Assembly (NCBI GenBank): GCA_036898135.1
Contig: CM072516.1
Span: forward strand, 24,217,244 to 24,281,243
Length of the DNA stretch: 64,000 bases
Direction of reading: 5' to 3'
From: Oncomelania hupensis
Lineage: Eukaryota; Mollusca; Gastropoda; Littorinimorpha; Pomatiopsidae
The notes under the pieces were generated by a model. The model was not told the DNA's origin. It did no database searches and was given only the letters and a program-made list of their open reading frames with translations. Below, piece by piece: positions 1-11,000 of this stretch. Made by a program: the position numbers and the translations under genes. The first letter of the stretch is position 1, and each line of letters begins with the position of its first letter.

Positions 1-961
1 ACAGACACTTGTCCATATTGGTACAAAAAAGCTGCATTTGAATCTGCGTGAAATAGCTGTGGTTTCTTTGAAGCTTCCAAATTTGATCTTCCGCCTGAAA
101 CTGTAAACAAAAGTCTTTTCTTTCAGTTGCAAGACATTGTAAACTTTTTCGGGCTGGATTAAAAAGGCATTTGACCTCTACAATCATACTGTCCGTTTCA
201 TTATACAATAAACCATCAGGTGAAGCACCAAGGAATGGGTACAAGGGGTGTACAACAAGTCCAGTATTCCGAAATGTGTGGCGTGGAAATTTGTGCATTA
301 ATATGTTTTTAACCATAGCTTCACGTGTCTTGCCCAGTCTAATGGGCAAAATCCCGCTTAAATCTTTAGCAGGTTGAGACAGAGAATAAGCGAGATCAGT
401 TTTGTTCTGTTTAGAGTGTAGTATTGTGTGCACGTTTGACGCTGTTATTCTGATTTCTCTTTCTTTTCTCCAACACTCATTGTCTTGTCCCATAGTGTTT
501 CTTTCAAGCTCAATAAGCTCTTCTAAGGGCCTTCTGACATTCTGGTGATAAAAAATAATATCGTTGACAGGAAGCCATTCAGGAATGTCATGTCCTAAGC
601 CTGAAGTTACAAATGCTGGGAGTGGTACTGTATGTTCATAAAAAAGAAAATCAGTTGAAACTGCTGGGCTAATGTTTATTGCTGAAAATATTGGACATGT
701 CTGAGGTAACTGAGTAAGAGCAGAGTATGAAACACTAGTGTCCTGTGGCTTTATACTAGCCTGATCCTTGCTAAAAAGGGTGCTGGTTTTTTTTGGAGAC
801 ACCTGTTTTGGTGTAGGCTGATGCCATGTCTGGAGTCGGTCTGTAGGCGCAAGGTACATCTCCCTTCTGCTGTAATCTTCTACTGCTGCCAGAAGGCCGA
901 AAAGATGCTTACAGCAGGCTGGCTTCACACCTCCTGGACACTCACATTCCCCTTCAATAAC
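1..961 (-). CDS. YqaJ-type nuclease with SWIM zinc finger, exon 2 (partial)
   Basis: The minus strand is open from 961 to the window edge (320 codons, no stop) and begins after an AG at 963-962. It encodes a SWIM zinc finger of form C-x-C-x8-C-x-H (about 946-905; seen as ECECP...CCKHLFGLL). A YqaJ/lambda-exonuclease-like nuclease core follows: an ERE-RITASN helix (about 440-410), GASPDGL (about 229-209) and VEVKC (about 181-167), which together give the PD-(D/E)XK catalytic pattern. This family degrades or processes DNA ends. In invertebrates SWIM-YqaJ proteins are often multicopy and may be of transposon or viral origin (family knowledge). The C-terminus lies outside the window. It is in phase with exon 1 at 1871-2155. 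Confidence 0.85.
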
Positions 962-1870
962 CTAGCGACACATAATAAATAAAAAATGTAATGAAGACAC
1001 ATACATAAAAAAATATTTGTTTATAACTTATAAGCCTAACCAATTTTTAATCTAAAAACAAAGTTAAACCTCTACATTACCTTACAATGCAGGTCTACAG
1101 TCTTAGCTTATATAATTTGTAAAAATTCATTACACTATAAGTATACCATTGATTTGAAATCCCCAAACAAAATTGGCATACACCTCTTTCAGCCCTCGCA
1201 GTCAGTTACTCGGACATCAGCATCTGCTCCTCTACTAAAACTGTTAATTATTCATATTTAGTACCCTCAACAAGAAAGCTAATTTATTTTTGTATATGAA
1301 AGTAAATCAACACTAGTAACAGAGCCGTTGTCATCATGGTTTAGCCTACATCAGCAAGGGCTATTAACAGGTGACTGACAAAACATTACAACTACAACTG
1401 TACAACTAAGTAGTGAGAACTTTACCAAGTAAAATTAAATCAATCATGCCAGTAAATAAGTAGGCCTAAGTCAGTCAGTACTGAGCCACAAGGCCCTGGT
1501 ATATATTTACCAAACAATGCTGTACAAGTAAGCTACTACTTAGTACAAGAGTCCAACTGCTGAACAGTGAACAATATCTTCCAAAGCCTGCAGGCTAATT
1601 GAACTGTGAACTGAACTAAGTCATAAATTGAACCCCACATCATTCGTCATAAGGTTTCACCGAACATAAATTTACATGAGGTAGAGTTAATCCCGAAATT
1701 ATAGGCTTCTCATGCCGACCTGCTACCTAGTCCTAGGCCTACGATTATGACTATTGTTAGTATGTAGGCCTATACTATAGTATAAGTCGTCGTTCAGATT
1801 TTTCCTATTATTTTAGACTTGTCAAATGCAATAAACTCCCTGGCGGAATAAAAAAGAAAAAAATGATTAC
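962..1870 (-). other. Intron of the YqaJ-type gene
   Basis: This 909-bp AT-rich stretch lies between a GT donor (1870-1869) and an AG acceptor (963-962). Both flanking exon ends are phase 0, so joining them keeps the reading frame (SSGK then VIEGECEC). No other feature was recognised inside. Confidence 0.75.
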
Positions 1871-2155
1871 CTTTCCAGAGCTGTCGATAATGCAGCTGAC
1901 GTTGTATGCAGATCTTTTCTTCATCTCTGCTTTTACTCGAGCGCGAATGATGAAGCACTGCATGTCGTCAACTCTAAACTGAATGTCTGTGACAAATCGC
2001 TCTTTAAAAAAAGCCTGTCCCTTGATAATAATTTGTCTGTAATCATTATTGCACGAATGTGCTATGTTCAAAACATCACAATAACCCAAAATGTCGGTAA
2101 AGTTAAAATTTTTAAGCAGCATTGGAGTACACGCTATCGAGCTAAAAGACGCCAT
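1871..2155 (-). CDS. YqaJ-type nuclease with SWIM zinc finger, exon 1
   Basis: The ORF starts at an ATG (2155-2153) and runs 95 codons to a GT donor at 1870-1869. The protein begins MASFSSIACTPMLL and contains GQAFFKERFVTDIQ, RVDDMQCFIIRARV and AEMKKRSAYNVSCIID. This resembles the segment that precedes the SWIM finger in metazoan SWIM/YqaJ proteins (fluid strand-helix region ending in a CID-SSGK turn). Reading on past 1871 gives a phenylalanine run (VIIFFFFI), which supports splicing there. The start is supported by the lack of an in-frame upstream extension with coding character. An LTR fragment lies 67 bp upstream. Confidence 0.8.
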
Positions 2156-2221
2156 GACTGCTTTCTAATTCCCTCACCACGTGACCATGCTGCTTTCGCG
2201 CGCCGACTTATGCATAGAGCC

Positions 2222-2573
2222 CATTGAGAACATTCTTGGACAGAAAGGAAAATTGTATGACGTAAAACAGTGATGACGAAGTTAATTCTGATTGGTTGTA
2301 ACGCGTCATTCTGGAACGTCCTGAGGTTATCTCGAGTTGAGAGAAAAAATATATAATGGATCCTATGTGTAAAGTGGAAGGAGAGAGTGAAAAGACGAAT
2401 GAATGCAGTTGTTGATGTACGCTGAATAAAGTTTGAAAACTTTATACGACTCCGTGCCTTGTTGATGATTGAACGGGTTGCGTGGATAAACGAATCCGAG
2501 TACACTCATCAGGACTTCAGCATTGGGGCTGAATCAACTACTGATAGAAAAACACCATCAAACGAGTGTAACA
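2222..2573 (-). mobile_element. LTR fragment (Gmr1-like copy 1 family), next to the YqaJ gene start
   Basis: The reverse complement matches the first ~355 bp of the LTR at 8483-9059. It starts at TGTTAC (2573) and ends around the CATTGAGAAC block at 2222-2231; the LTR 3' part is missing. It contains a TATA-like ATATATAA stretch near 2349-2357. In its own orientation the LTR points at the YqaJ exon 1 start codon. The 100 bases between it and the next LTR (2574-2673) have no clear assignment. Confidence 0.8.
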
Positions 2574-2673
2574 TTTTGGGGAGGCCAAGACGATATTCAC
2601 GCCATAGCCAAGGGTTCAACTGCTACAACAAGCGAGTCAACGTTACGAGAGGCAGTCATCGAGGGTAGAAGCC

Positions 2674-3943
2674 TGTTACACTCGATGTTGTTTTTTCTCT
2701 ATCAGTAGTTGATTCAGCCCCGATGCTTGAAATCCTGATAGATGTAACTCAGATTCGTTTATCCACGCAACCTGTTCAATCATCAGGAGTCGTCGTTTGG
2801 AGTTTTTCACTTTTATTCAGCATACATCAACAATTGCATACAATCGTTCAATCGCTTTTCACTTTACAATTCTCAACTATCAACTTTCCACTTTTTACAA
2901 CTTTCTCAATTCTAACACAACAGCTCTCTCTACTTTCAACTCTCTCTTTCTTATTTTCAAACTGTTACACTCCGTTTGATGTTGGTGTTTTCTATCAGTA
3001 TCTGATTCAGCCCCAATGCTGAATTCCTGATAGGGTGTAACTCAGATTCGTTTATCCACGCAGCCTGCTCAAGCAGCATACAAGTCACAAAGTCGACGTA
3101 TGAAGTTTTCCACTTTTATTCAGCATACATCAACAACTGCATACAATCGCTCAATCGCCTTTCCACTCTCAAATTTACTTTCCAACTTCACTATCAACAA
3201 CTATCTCTCTAACCACACACAGGGCACCCATTTTATAATTTTTTTTCTCATTCGAGATGACGACAGGTCGTTCTAGAAATGACGCATTACAACCAACCAA
3301 TCAGAATTAAAGATCGTCATCACCGACTTACGTCATACATGTCAAAAGAATGTTCTCCATTATCTACGTCCATCAAGAAACTTCGATCGATAGTAAACAA
3401 ACGGATCCAGAAAATTCTCCAACAATATCGACTAACGAAAATTATCAACGTTATACAAAGCCTCTCCTAACAACAATGCAAACTCAAATCAAAGGTAAAT
3501 AAACTCCATTATTGAATACTTTGCAAAACGAAACGATTAGATCTATCGTGCGCGTTTTAGACACACTACCATTGGCGTTTCAACGTAACAGAAACAGTGC
3601 GGCACTTATATAGTCTCTACATACTCCAGAACAGGCGAGAATACCCCTGTATGAAACACCACAACCAATCAAACCAAATTTCATCATCACTGTCTAACGT
3701 CATACAACCTTATTTGGGATGGAAGCTTCTATAGTTACCACTAGAATTATCCATACGCTTTGATCGATAGTAAACAACAAACACTAGAAAATTCTCAAAT
3801 AATATCGACCAACTAAAATTATCAACGATATACAAAGCTTCTTCTAATAACGCAAAATCAAATCAAGGATAAATAAACTCTACCATTGCATGCCTTGCAA
3901 AATAAAACGAACAGATCTATCGCGCGCGAGTCTCAATGTAATA
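2674..3943 (+). repeat. 5' LTR of Gmr1-like copy 1, split by a nested LTR
   Basis: It starts TGTTAC (2674) and ends with AATGTAATA (3943), compared with GTAACA in the related LTRs. Removing the insert at 2963-3590 plus one 5-bp repeat leaves about 637 bp, close to the 577-628 bp of the other LTRs. The two halves (2674-2962 and 3596-3943) line up with successive parts of the 8483-9059 LTR. Confidence 0.8.
2963..3590 (+). mobile_element. Solo LTR nested in the 5' LTR
   Basis: A complete 628-bp LTR of the same family with inverted ends TGTTAC...GTAACA. It is flanked by CAAAC (2958-2962) and GAAAC (3591-3595), a likely 5-bp TSD with one change. It aligns over its length with the 3' LTR at 8483-9059, including the GACGCRTTACAACCAA block and the ATAGTAAACAA block. 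Confidence 0.8.
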
Positions 3944-4336
3944 CTGCCAACAAGTTGCGTCGGGAGGGGCCAACATACTGGGACTACATCCCCGATAGAT
4001 TCGGGTTGACTGCAAGGGCGTGTAGTCGCCGAAGAGTTGCTTCGTGAGCGATCAACAGAGCGGGACTACGTGGCTGCCGCAAGACTACGTCGAGGGACAG
4101 TCTCGGAGCTACATCGCCAGTATTACAGAGGGCGACGAGCGGACGTCGCGTCTACTTCAGCACAGGAGCGTAAACATCAACACCAGCGTGGTGCAGCGTC
4201 GCATACGACGAGGACAGAGGGGCCTGCGTCAGCGAAGGCGACAAGTGACAAGCATCAGCGCTACTGCAGAAAGCGTGCTGTTCTAGAACATTCTAGAAAG
4301 GTACAGCATAGTCAAGAACTTTCCAGATGCATCAAG

Positions 4337-5500
4337 ATGGCTGACTTCTGGCAGAAAGGAATTGAAATGAATCTAAAAGGCAAACAGCTGACGGAGTATG
4401 TCAAGTCTCAGGAGAGAACACAAGAAAGAGAATTAGAAGAGCAACGCCGCCGTGAAGAAAGAGAATTAGAAGAGCAGCGTCGCCGAGAAGAACGAGAATT
4501 AGAAGAGCGGCGTCAAGAAAGAGAAGAACAACGTCGCTGAGAAGAAAGAAAACTCGAAGCGCAGCGTCGCCAAGAAGAAAGAGAGGAACAGCGTCGGCGT
4601 GACGAGATGGAAGAGAGAGACGACTTCAGTACCAGCTATAGTTGGCGCGTATCGAAAAAAATCAGCATGCGCCACAAGTCATCAGCAACCATACTGCTCC
4701 AAAATTGCTGGCGTTCGTCGACGGGAAGGACCAGATTGACAGTTATTTGGCGAGATTTGAAAGAGTTGCCGAAAGCTCTAACTGGCAACCTCAAGACTGG
4801 GCGATTCGACTAAGTGCACTTCTGACGGGGCAAGCACTGGAAGTTTATACCAGACTGTCGAATGATGACGCGAAAAACTACGACGTCTTGAAAGAGGCCC
4901 TATTGCATTGCTACAGCTTCACAGAGAAGGGCTACCGTAAACGCTTCCGTGAAGGCCGGCCTTTGTTAGACGAGACGCCAAAGCAGTTTGTGGAGCGCCT
5001 GTCGTCATATCTACACAAGTGGGTGGAGGTATCAGGCGAAGGGAAGTCTTACGACAGTCTCCATGACCTGATCGTGAAGGAACAATTTCTCAATGCCTGT
5101 CACAAGGACCTGGCGACCCACTTAGAATTACAAAAGCTGCAGACGCTTAAAGATGTGACTGAGGTTGCTGAAAGATACCTTATCGCTCACGGGAAGACGC
5201 TGGGGCCACCCAAGGCGACGAAACATTTTCAGAAGACTGGAAACCATGGGAACCAGATCCAGGGGAGTCAGACGAGCCATAGACACACGGACTCCACACC
5301 ATCCCCAAGGGAAGGGCACCCAAGAGGCTGTTTCATCTGCAACGCTACAGACCACAGAGCTGCCAACTGTCCTCAAAACAGAAATAGCGGACAGCAGAGC
5401 AATACGGACAACGCAGCGGCGGGCAACCGACAGAGACGTTTCTCCAATCAACGGCAAACCAGTAGATCTGACCATCAAGTGTGCGGCGGGAGCGTCATTC
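4337..5500 (+). pseudogene. gag of Gmr1-like copy 1
   Basis: The likely start is the ATG at 4337 (MADFWQKGIEMNLKGKQL). The N-terminal part has a highly charged repeat of the REERELEEQRR type (about 4400-4600), predicted coiled coil. A TGA at 4538-4540 replaces an arginine codon in this repeat, and a frame change near 4620 leads into 4642-5622. That frame carries the capsid-like part (QIDSYLARFERVAE...) and a CCHC zinc knuckle CFICNATDHRAANC (about 5330-5374). The same gene on copy 2 (minus strand, 63964 downward) confirms the reading. Confidence 0.8.
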
Positions 5501-5915
5501 TTCCGAGTGAGACCGAGCGCACAACTCCTATTTGCCAACGGGAAATCCATCCCCGTCGTCGCCAGAGCAGCTGTGACCGTCCAGAACATGCCCGTTTCCA
5601 AGGGACGCGTTGGAAATCATGAAGTGACTGTACTAAGAGACTCTGGCTGCAGTGGGGTCATCGTCAGAGAAGATCTAATCGCTAAAGAACAGTTCACTGG
5701 CGATTCTAAATGGACACTCATGGCCGACAGCAAATGTGTGAAAGCGCCAGTTGCAAAGATTTAAGTCAGCACCCCTTTCTACATAGGCGAAGTAGAAGCG
5801 GTTTTGCCTGAAGAAGCCGCTATACGATTTGATGATCGGGAATATCGATGGCGCGTGACGACCCGAAGACCCCGATTCAGAATGCAGTCCTGCCTTAACC
5901 CAACGTGTCGAAGTT
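5450..5915 (+). pseudogene. Aspartic protease of Gmr1-like copy 1
   Basis: The frame from 5165 to 5764 carries VTVLRDSGCSGVIV (about 5625-5666). Its DSG triad is the retropepsin active site, and VRAGA/ADSKC-type strands follow. A TAA at 5762-5764 truncates it; copy 2 has a glutamine codon at that place. Downstream 5765-5915 continues in broken frames toward the integrase ORF. Role in live relatives: cleaves the gag-pol polyprotein. Confidence 0.7.
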
Positions 5916-7238
5916 GTGGAGGAGGATCCATTGCCATTTCCCGATGGAGACCTTACAGAGCTGCTACGGGACAATGTGGCTACTCCGGCTCAGCCCTGCC
6001 GACCAGAGATCGTCGGTGCTGTTACTACTAGGGCCCAGGCCAAGAGAGACAAGACGTCTACGCCACTGAAGGTCGCCGACAGCTCCAAAGCCGCCATCGT
6101 GGACGGAGATAAGCTGATCCAGCTCCAGGAAGCTGATAGCACTTTAAACAAGTACAGGAACCGCCAAGACCACGTGACCAAGGGCAGTGGCACGGTCTAT
6201 TTCGAGGTGAAGGCCAAGATCCTGTACAGAATCTTCCAGCACCCGAGGGTCAACGGAGGGAAACCACTACGTCAAGTCTTGGTACCGTTACCCCTAAGGC
6301 ACCAAGTGATGGAAGTAGCTCACGACTCTATCATGGGAGGTCACCTAGGCATCAAGACGACGTCAGACAGAATCCAGACGGTGTTCTACTGGCCAGGACT
6401 TCATGCGGACGTCAGCCGTTTCTGCCGATCATGTGACATTTGCCAGAATGCCATACCTCAAGGAAGGGTCCCGAAAGTGCCTATGCAGAGGATGCCTTTG
6501 ATCGACCAACCTTTCAAGAAAGCGGCCTTGGACTTAATCGGCGAAATAAAACCTCCGAGTGAAGAAGGTCATCGGTGGGTACTGACTTTAGTGGACAATG
6601 CGACTCGGTACCCAGAAGCAGTGCCTCTGAAGAAGATTGACACGGAGACTGTAGCCTGGAGACTGGTGGACATGTTCAGCAGACTTGGAGTGCCTGAAGA
6701 AATCCTGACAGACCTCGGGACGCAGTTCGTCTGTGACTGCATGAAGGAGGTCAACAGACTGCTGAGCATCCGGCATTTGACTACGACGCCTTACCATCCG
6801 ATGTGCAACGGGCTCGTCGAAAAGTTCAATGCTACGCTGAAGTCTACCCTGAAGAAACTGTGCAGCGAGCAGCCCAGACAATGGCATCGCTACATCAACG
6901 CCTTACTTTTCGCCTACAGAGAAGTGCCGCAGGAGTCCACCGGCTTTTCTCCGTTCGAGCTGCTGTACGGAAGAACCATCCGAGGGCCGATGCACATCCT
7001 GAAAGAACTGTGGACGAAAGAAGTAGACACCCCAGAGGTGAAGAACAGCTACCAGTACGTGTTTGAGCTACGGGAGAAGCTTGAGCAGACTCTCGAGATA
7101 GCCAGAGAAAACCTGAGGAAGTCCCAGGACTGTGGAAAGCACTACTACGATCGTAGGGCTGTGAACAGGAAGTTCAAACCTGGCAACAAAGTACTGGTGC
7201 TACTACCTACCGATCACAATAAGTTGCTGATGCAGTGA
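5916..7238 (+). pseudogene. Integrase of Gmr1-like copy 1
   Basis: A 440-codon open frame. An H2C2 zinc module (VAHDSIMGGHLG... CRSCDICQ, about 6310-6450) is followed by a DDE core: ALDLIGE (about 6525), ILTDLGTQF (about 6700; usual form LTDRGTQF) and LVEKFNATL (about 6810). A C-terminal GPY/F-type module starts at KFKPGNKVLVLLP and is cut by TGA at 7236-7238 where tryptophan is expected; it continues at 7239-7440 (KGPYEVETLVG, YHANPLKLYVERP). In this element INT precedes RT. Live relatives insert cDNA into the host genome. Confidence 0.85.
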
Positions 7239-7253
7239 AAAGGCCCGTACGAA

Positions 7254-8351
7254 GTGGAGACCTTGGTGGGAATCAACGACTACAAGGTGAAGGTCGGCCA
7301 GCATTCCAAGATATACCACGCTAACCCCCTTAAGCTGTACGTGGAAAGGCCACCAGAGACTGTGCACGCAGCAACAGCAGCTGTGATCGACGACAGCTTT
7401 GACAGCGAGGAACTGTTGGAACTGGGAGACTTCCACAGCAAAGAAGGCATCGATGATGTTAAGCTAGGACCAGGCTTGACGGAAGGTCAAAAGATGGAGC
7501 TCAAGGACCTTATGGGCGAGTTTCCCCATAGCTTCAGTGATGTCCCAGGCTCTACGTCTTTGGTCGAACATGAAGTCCACCTCACTTCAAATATTCCTGT
7601 TCGATCCAAACCCTTCCCGATCCCTTTCAAGGCCCGTGAATCCTTGAAGAAAGACATCGACGAGATGCTGAAGATGGGCATCATCAGGGAGTCCAGTTCC
7701 CCCTACGCGTCCCCTGTCGTGGTCGTGAAGAAGAAGGACGGAAGCAACAGAGTATGCATCGACTACAGAAAGGTTAATAAGATCACCGTCTTCGACCCCG
7801 AGCCGATGCCTACTGCAGCAGACCTCTTCCGCCAATTATCGGGGAGTAAAATCTTCTCAAAGATTGACCTCAGCAAGGGTTACTGGCAAGTCCCCGTGCG
7901 TCAACAGGACATACCAAAGACTGCTTTTATAACTCCTGATGGGACGTACGAGTGCCTAAGGATGCCCTTTGGCATGGTCAACAGCGGAGCTACCCTGAAG
8001 AGAGGAATGAGGAAGATGCTCAAAGAGATGGATAACGTCGTGTGTTACTGGGACGACCTGCTAGTCCACACCCAGACCTGGAAAGAGCATCTGCAGACCT
8101 TGAGGGAGCTGTTTTACCGTCTCACAGAAGCCAACCTGACCGTGAGACCCAGCAAGTGTATTCTGGGAACTGACAACGCCGACTTCATCGGACATTCGAC
8201 GGAAGAAGGGAGCAATAGAGGATGCACTGATTCCAGGAAATTCCACAAGATCACTGTCTTTGACCCTGGGCCAATGGCAACTACATGTATAACGGACGAG
8301 GGCGTCGTTTCCTTACAGATGAAAAACATTGAGTCTGTGTATATAAACTGA
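7254..8351 (+). pseudogene. Reverse transcriptase of Gmr1-like copy 1, with aberrant 3' end
   Basis: A 365-codon frame. The first ~60 codons are the integrase tail. The RT follows: SSPYASPVVVVKKKDG, CIDYRKVN, KIDLSKGYWQVPV, MPFGMVNSGATL and the catalytic YWDDLLVHT (about 8047-8073; YxDD box). After FIGHS (about 8188-8205) it should continue to RNase H. Instead it reads EEGSNRGCTDSRKF and HKITVFDPGPMATT, a diverged duplicate of an upstream RT stretch (KKDGSNRVCIDYRKV and KITVFDPEPMPTA). The frame then stops. RNase H is missing. Confidence 0.85.
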
Positions 8352-8482
8352 GAACATTGACAGTATCCAGACAGTCTGAAAAAAGGTTTAATTCTGGACT
8401 TTGTTTGTGCATTACGTTTCAACGTTGTTGAAAGAAATTGGGTAAATTTCTTCCTGAGTGGGGGGGGGGGGGGTGTTCAAAA
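8352..8482 (+). other. 3' untranslated region and polypurine tract of copy 1
   Basis: The sequence matches 60228-60310 of copy 2 in reverse complement (AATTCTGGACTTTGTTTG block). It ends in AGTG followed by a run of 15 G at 8459-8473, nine bases before the 3' LTR: a purine tract where plus-strand priming is expected. Confidence 0.6.
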
Positions 8483-9059
8483 TGTTACACTCGTTTGATG
8501 TTGGTGTTTTTCTATCAGTAGTTGAATCAGCCCCAATGCTGAAGTCCTGATGAGTGTATTCGGATTCGTTTATCCACGCAACCCGTTCAATCGTCAACAA
8601 GGCACGGAGTCGTTGTATAAAGTTTTCAAACTTTATTCAGCGTACATCAACAACTGCATTCATTCGCCTTTTCACTCTCTCCTTCCACTTTACACATAGG
8701 ATCCATTATATATTTTTTCTCTCAACTCGAGATAACCTCAGGACGTTCCAGAATGACGCGTTACAACCAATCAGAATTAACTTCGTCATCACTGTTTTAC
8801 GTCATACAATTTTCCTTTCTGTCCAAGAATGTTCTCAATTATCACGAAGCTTCGATCGACAGTAAACAAGCAAATCTAGAGTATTCTCCAATAATATCGA
8901 CCAACTAAAATTATCAACGTTATACAAAGCTTCTTCTAACAACAATGCAAACTCAAATCAAAGGTAAATACACTCTATTATTGAATACTTTGCAAAGCGA
9001 AACGATTAGATCTATCGTGCGCGTTTCAGACATACTATCGTTCGCGTTTCAACGTAACA
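8483..9059 (+). repeat. 3' LTR of Gmr1-like copy 1
   Basis: 577 bp, ends TGTTAC...GTAACA. It is similar throughout to 2963-3590 and in reverse complement to 2222-2573. A TATA-like stretch (ATTATATATTTTT) lies near 8705. It directly abuts the truncated end of the next gypsy element at 9060. Confidence 0.85.
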
Positions 9060-10122
9060 AAGAGTGACAGTGCTGGACGCACGGGATCACCGGACAGAAC
9101 ATGACTCGCGGGCGCTTGCGCTTGAGGCGTCAGACCATTAATGGACTTTCTTGGCAAAGGGCGGTACGGACGAGGGCTAGAGCTTTGCTTGAAAGTAGCT
9201 GAGGGACGAATATGGCGACGGTTACGACTGAACACGCCAACTGCATTCTTGATTAGGTAGGACCTCGGCACACAGCGTTCAATCACAGTTGCTTGGCCTG
9301 ACCACTGGCGCTCGCTGTCCAGCTTCTGTAGCACTTCTGTTCCAGGACTGATGACCGGCAAGTCGCGCGCTCCATGACGCTTGTTAAAGTGCTTGCTGTT
9401 GTTTTCTTTTGCTTTCTGGTCATTCGCGCCACTCGAGACGTGTCTACCTTGCGCGGTTCTAGGTTGACAGGTAATGTAGGTACCGTTGTACGTAGCTTAC
9501 GACCCATAAGCAACTCAGCCGGGCTGTAGCCAGTAGGTGTAGTGGGGGCCGATCTATGTGCCAATAGCGCAAGGAACGGATCTTTTTGCGACAAGATCTT
9601 CTTTGCCACACGGACAGCGCGCTCAGCTTCGCCATTCGCTTCGGGGTAGTGAGGGGAAGTGGTAACATGGGCAAAACCCCATTTGTCAGAGAACTTGGAG
9701 AACTCGTGAGAGACGAACTGCCGGCCGTTATCAGTGACTACCGTTTCTGGAATGCCGTGATGGGCAAAGATGTTTTTCAATTTTCCCACCACCGTCGGGG
9801 CTGTGACGTCTGGCATGTAGGCGAGTTCCAAATACCTGGAGAAGTAGTCCACTAGTACAAAGTACTGCTTGCTGTTGTGAAAGCATATGTCAGCAGCTAC
9901 CTGCTGAAAGGGACGTTGGGGCAGTGGCGTGGTCAGCAGGGGCTCTTTGCGTTGAGACGGCTGGTGCTCCACGCAATGCTGGCAAGAGGACACGATTGCC
10001 TTGATTTCGCCGCCGATGCCCGGCCACCACACGGACAACTTGGCACGTTCTTGACACTTCGTAATACGAAGATGACCATCATGAATTTTCTGCAGCGTGT
10101 CTTTTCTGAGACTTGTAGGCAC
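9060..10122 (-). pseudogene. Integrase of gypsy element B
   Basis: The frame 10122-9283 carries an H2C2 module (IHDGHLRITKCQERAKLS... CQHCVEHQ) and the DDE core: AADICFH, VVTDNGRQFVS and EANGEAERAVR. The C-terminal part continues in another frame (9361-9035, VISPGTEVLQKLDSE... SYLIKNAVG), so there is a frameshift near 9300. The frame dissolves at 9060 where the neighbouring LTR begins. Confidence 0.85.
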
Positions 10123-10198
10123 TACGATCCTGGTGCCACGGACAAGAAGGCCGTTGTAGACGCTCAGCTCAGTTCGTCACGGACACTGTACAGATCTC

Positions 10199-11000
10199 TC
10201 ATTTCTGGTTCAGTGTTTTTAACGTAGTCTGGCCAACCGTTTTAATCACGGAATCCTTGCGGCTCTCGTCCGCGAACTCGGACAAACGTGTGTCTGCGAC
10301 TGGCCATGTCGTTTTGACGGCATCCAGGTGAGCGTCGATGTCTTCGATGAGCGCGTCTACGACTGGACGGCTGGCATCGGCTCTGTCATGTAACGGGCTT
10401 CGGGACAGTGTCGGCAACAACGAGCTTCGCTCCAGGGATGTACTCGGCTGTGACATTGAAACGCATGAGGCGCATCAACATTCTCTGGCAGCGAAGATGG
10501 GTGTCTTGCAGATCTTTGATGTTGATCTAGGGGGACAAGCGGCTTGTGGTCCGTCTGCAAGGTGAAGCTTGGCAACCCAATAAGGTATCGCTCAAACGTT
10601 TCGCAGGCCCAGACAGACGCAAGGCATTCCTTCTCAATCACACCAGCTCAATGCCTATATGAGCAGCACTCTTAGGTTCTCCCACATTTTGCTGGCTGCG
10701 GGCTATTTATAGCTTGCCTACACCCTCCCTTTCAGTGAAAGGAAAGGAAAGAAGAGCACCTGCGAAGCTATTTATAGCTAGCCTGGCTGAACTAGCTTCA
10801 AAACCTAAAAGCTTTGGTTGAGTCGGTGTGCAATCTGGGCGTATTTCTTTTCGGCGGGTGTGAGGGTTCTCGAGCAAAAAGCGATGGGCTTCAGGTCGTT
10901 GTTGTGAGCCTGAAGGAGAATCGCACCGATACCGTAGGAGCTGCTGTCTGCGCTGACGATTGTCAGCTTTGACAAGTCGAAGAAGGCGAGAGTAGGTGCA
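10199..11000 (-). pseudogene. RNase H and connection region of gypsy element B
   Basis: The upstream half (about 11000-10831) encodes [18 protein letters not shown] and [16 protein letters not shown]. The downstream half (10638-10357) encodes [19 protein letters not shown] and [14 protein letters not shown], the classic gypsy RNase H. The two halves are separated exactly by the MITE at 10639-10830. The region down to 10199 links to integrase in shifted frames. Confidence 0.8.
10639..10830. mobile_element. 192-bp MITE with 13-bp terminal inverted repeats
   Basis: It begins CACACCAGCTCAA and ends TTGAGTCGGTGTG (11 of 13 match as inverted repeats). CAAT flanks both sides (10635-10638 and 10831-10834), a 4-bp TSD. 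It interrupts the RNase H frame between KYAQI and EKECLA, and removing it restores the family consensus. CAC ends and a 4-bp TSD would fit a CMC/Chapaev-type element, but that is a guess. Confidence 0.8.

Larger units (their letters stand above)
2674..9059 (+). mobile_element. Gmr1-like Ty3/gypsy retrotransposon, copy 1 (decayed)
   Basis: LTRs at 2674-3943 (interrupted) and 8483-9059 flank a broken gag, protease, integrase and RT series. The order is gag-PR-INT-RT, unlike standard Ty3/gypsy (PR-RT-RH-INT). The INT and RT sequences are nonetheless gypsy-like (H2C2/DDE; DYRKVN, YWDD). Integrase-first gypsy elements are known as the Gmr1 type, first described from cod. Stops at 4538-4540, 5762-5764 and 7236-7238 and a gag frameshift near 4620 show it is dead. 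RNase H is absent. No convincing TSD was seen at its outer ends. Confidence 0.85.

Noticed and set aside
2574..2708. Possible exon (DIHAIAKGSTATTSEST)
   Set aside because: Short, bounded by two LTR starts, no splice pair or family match.
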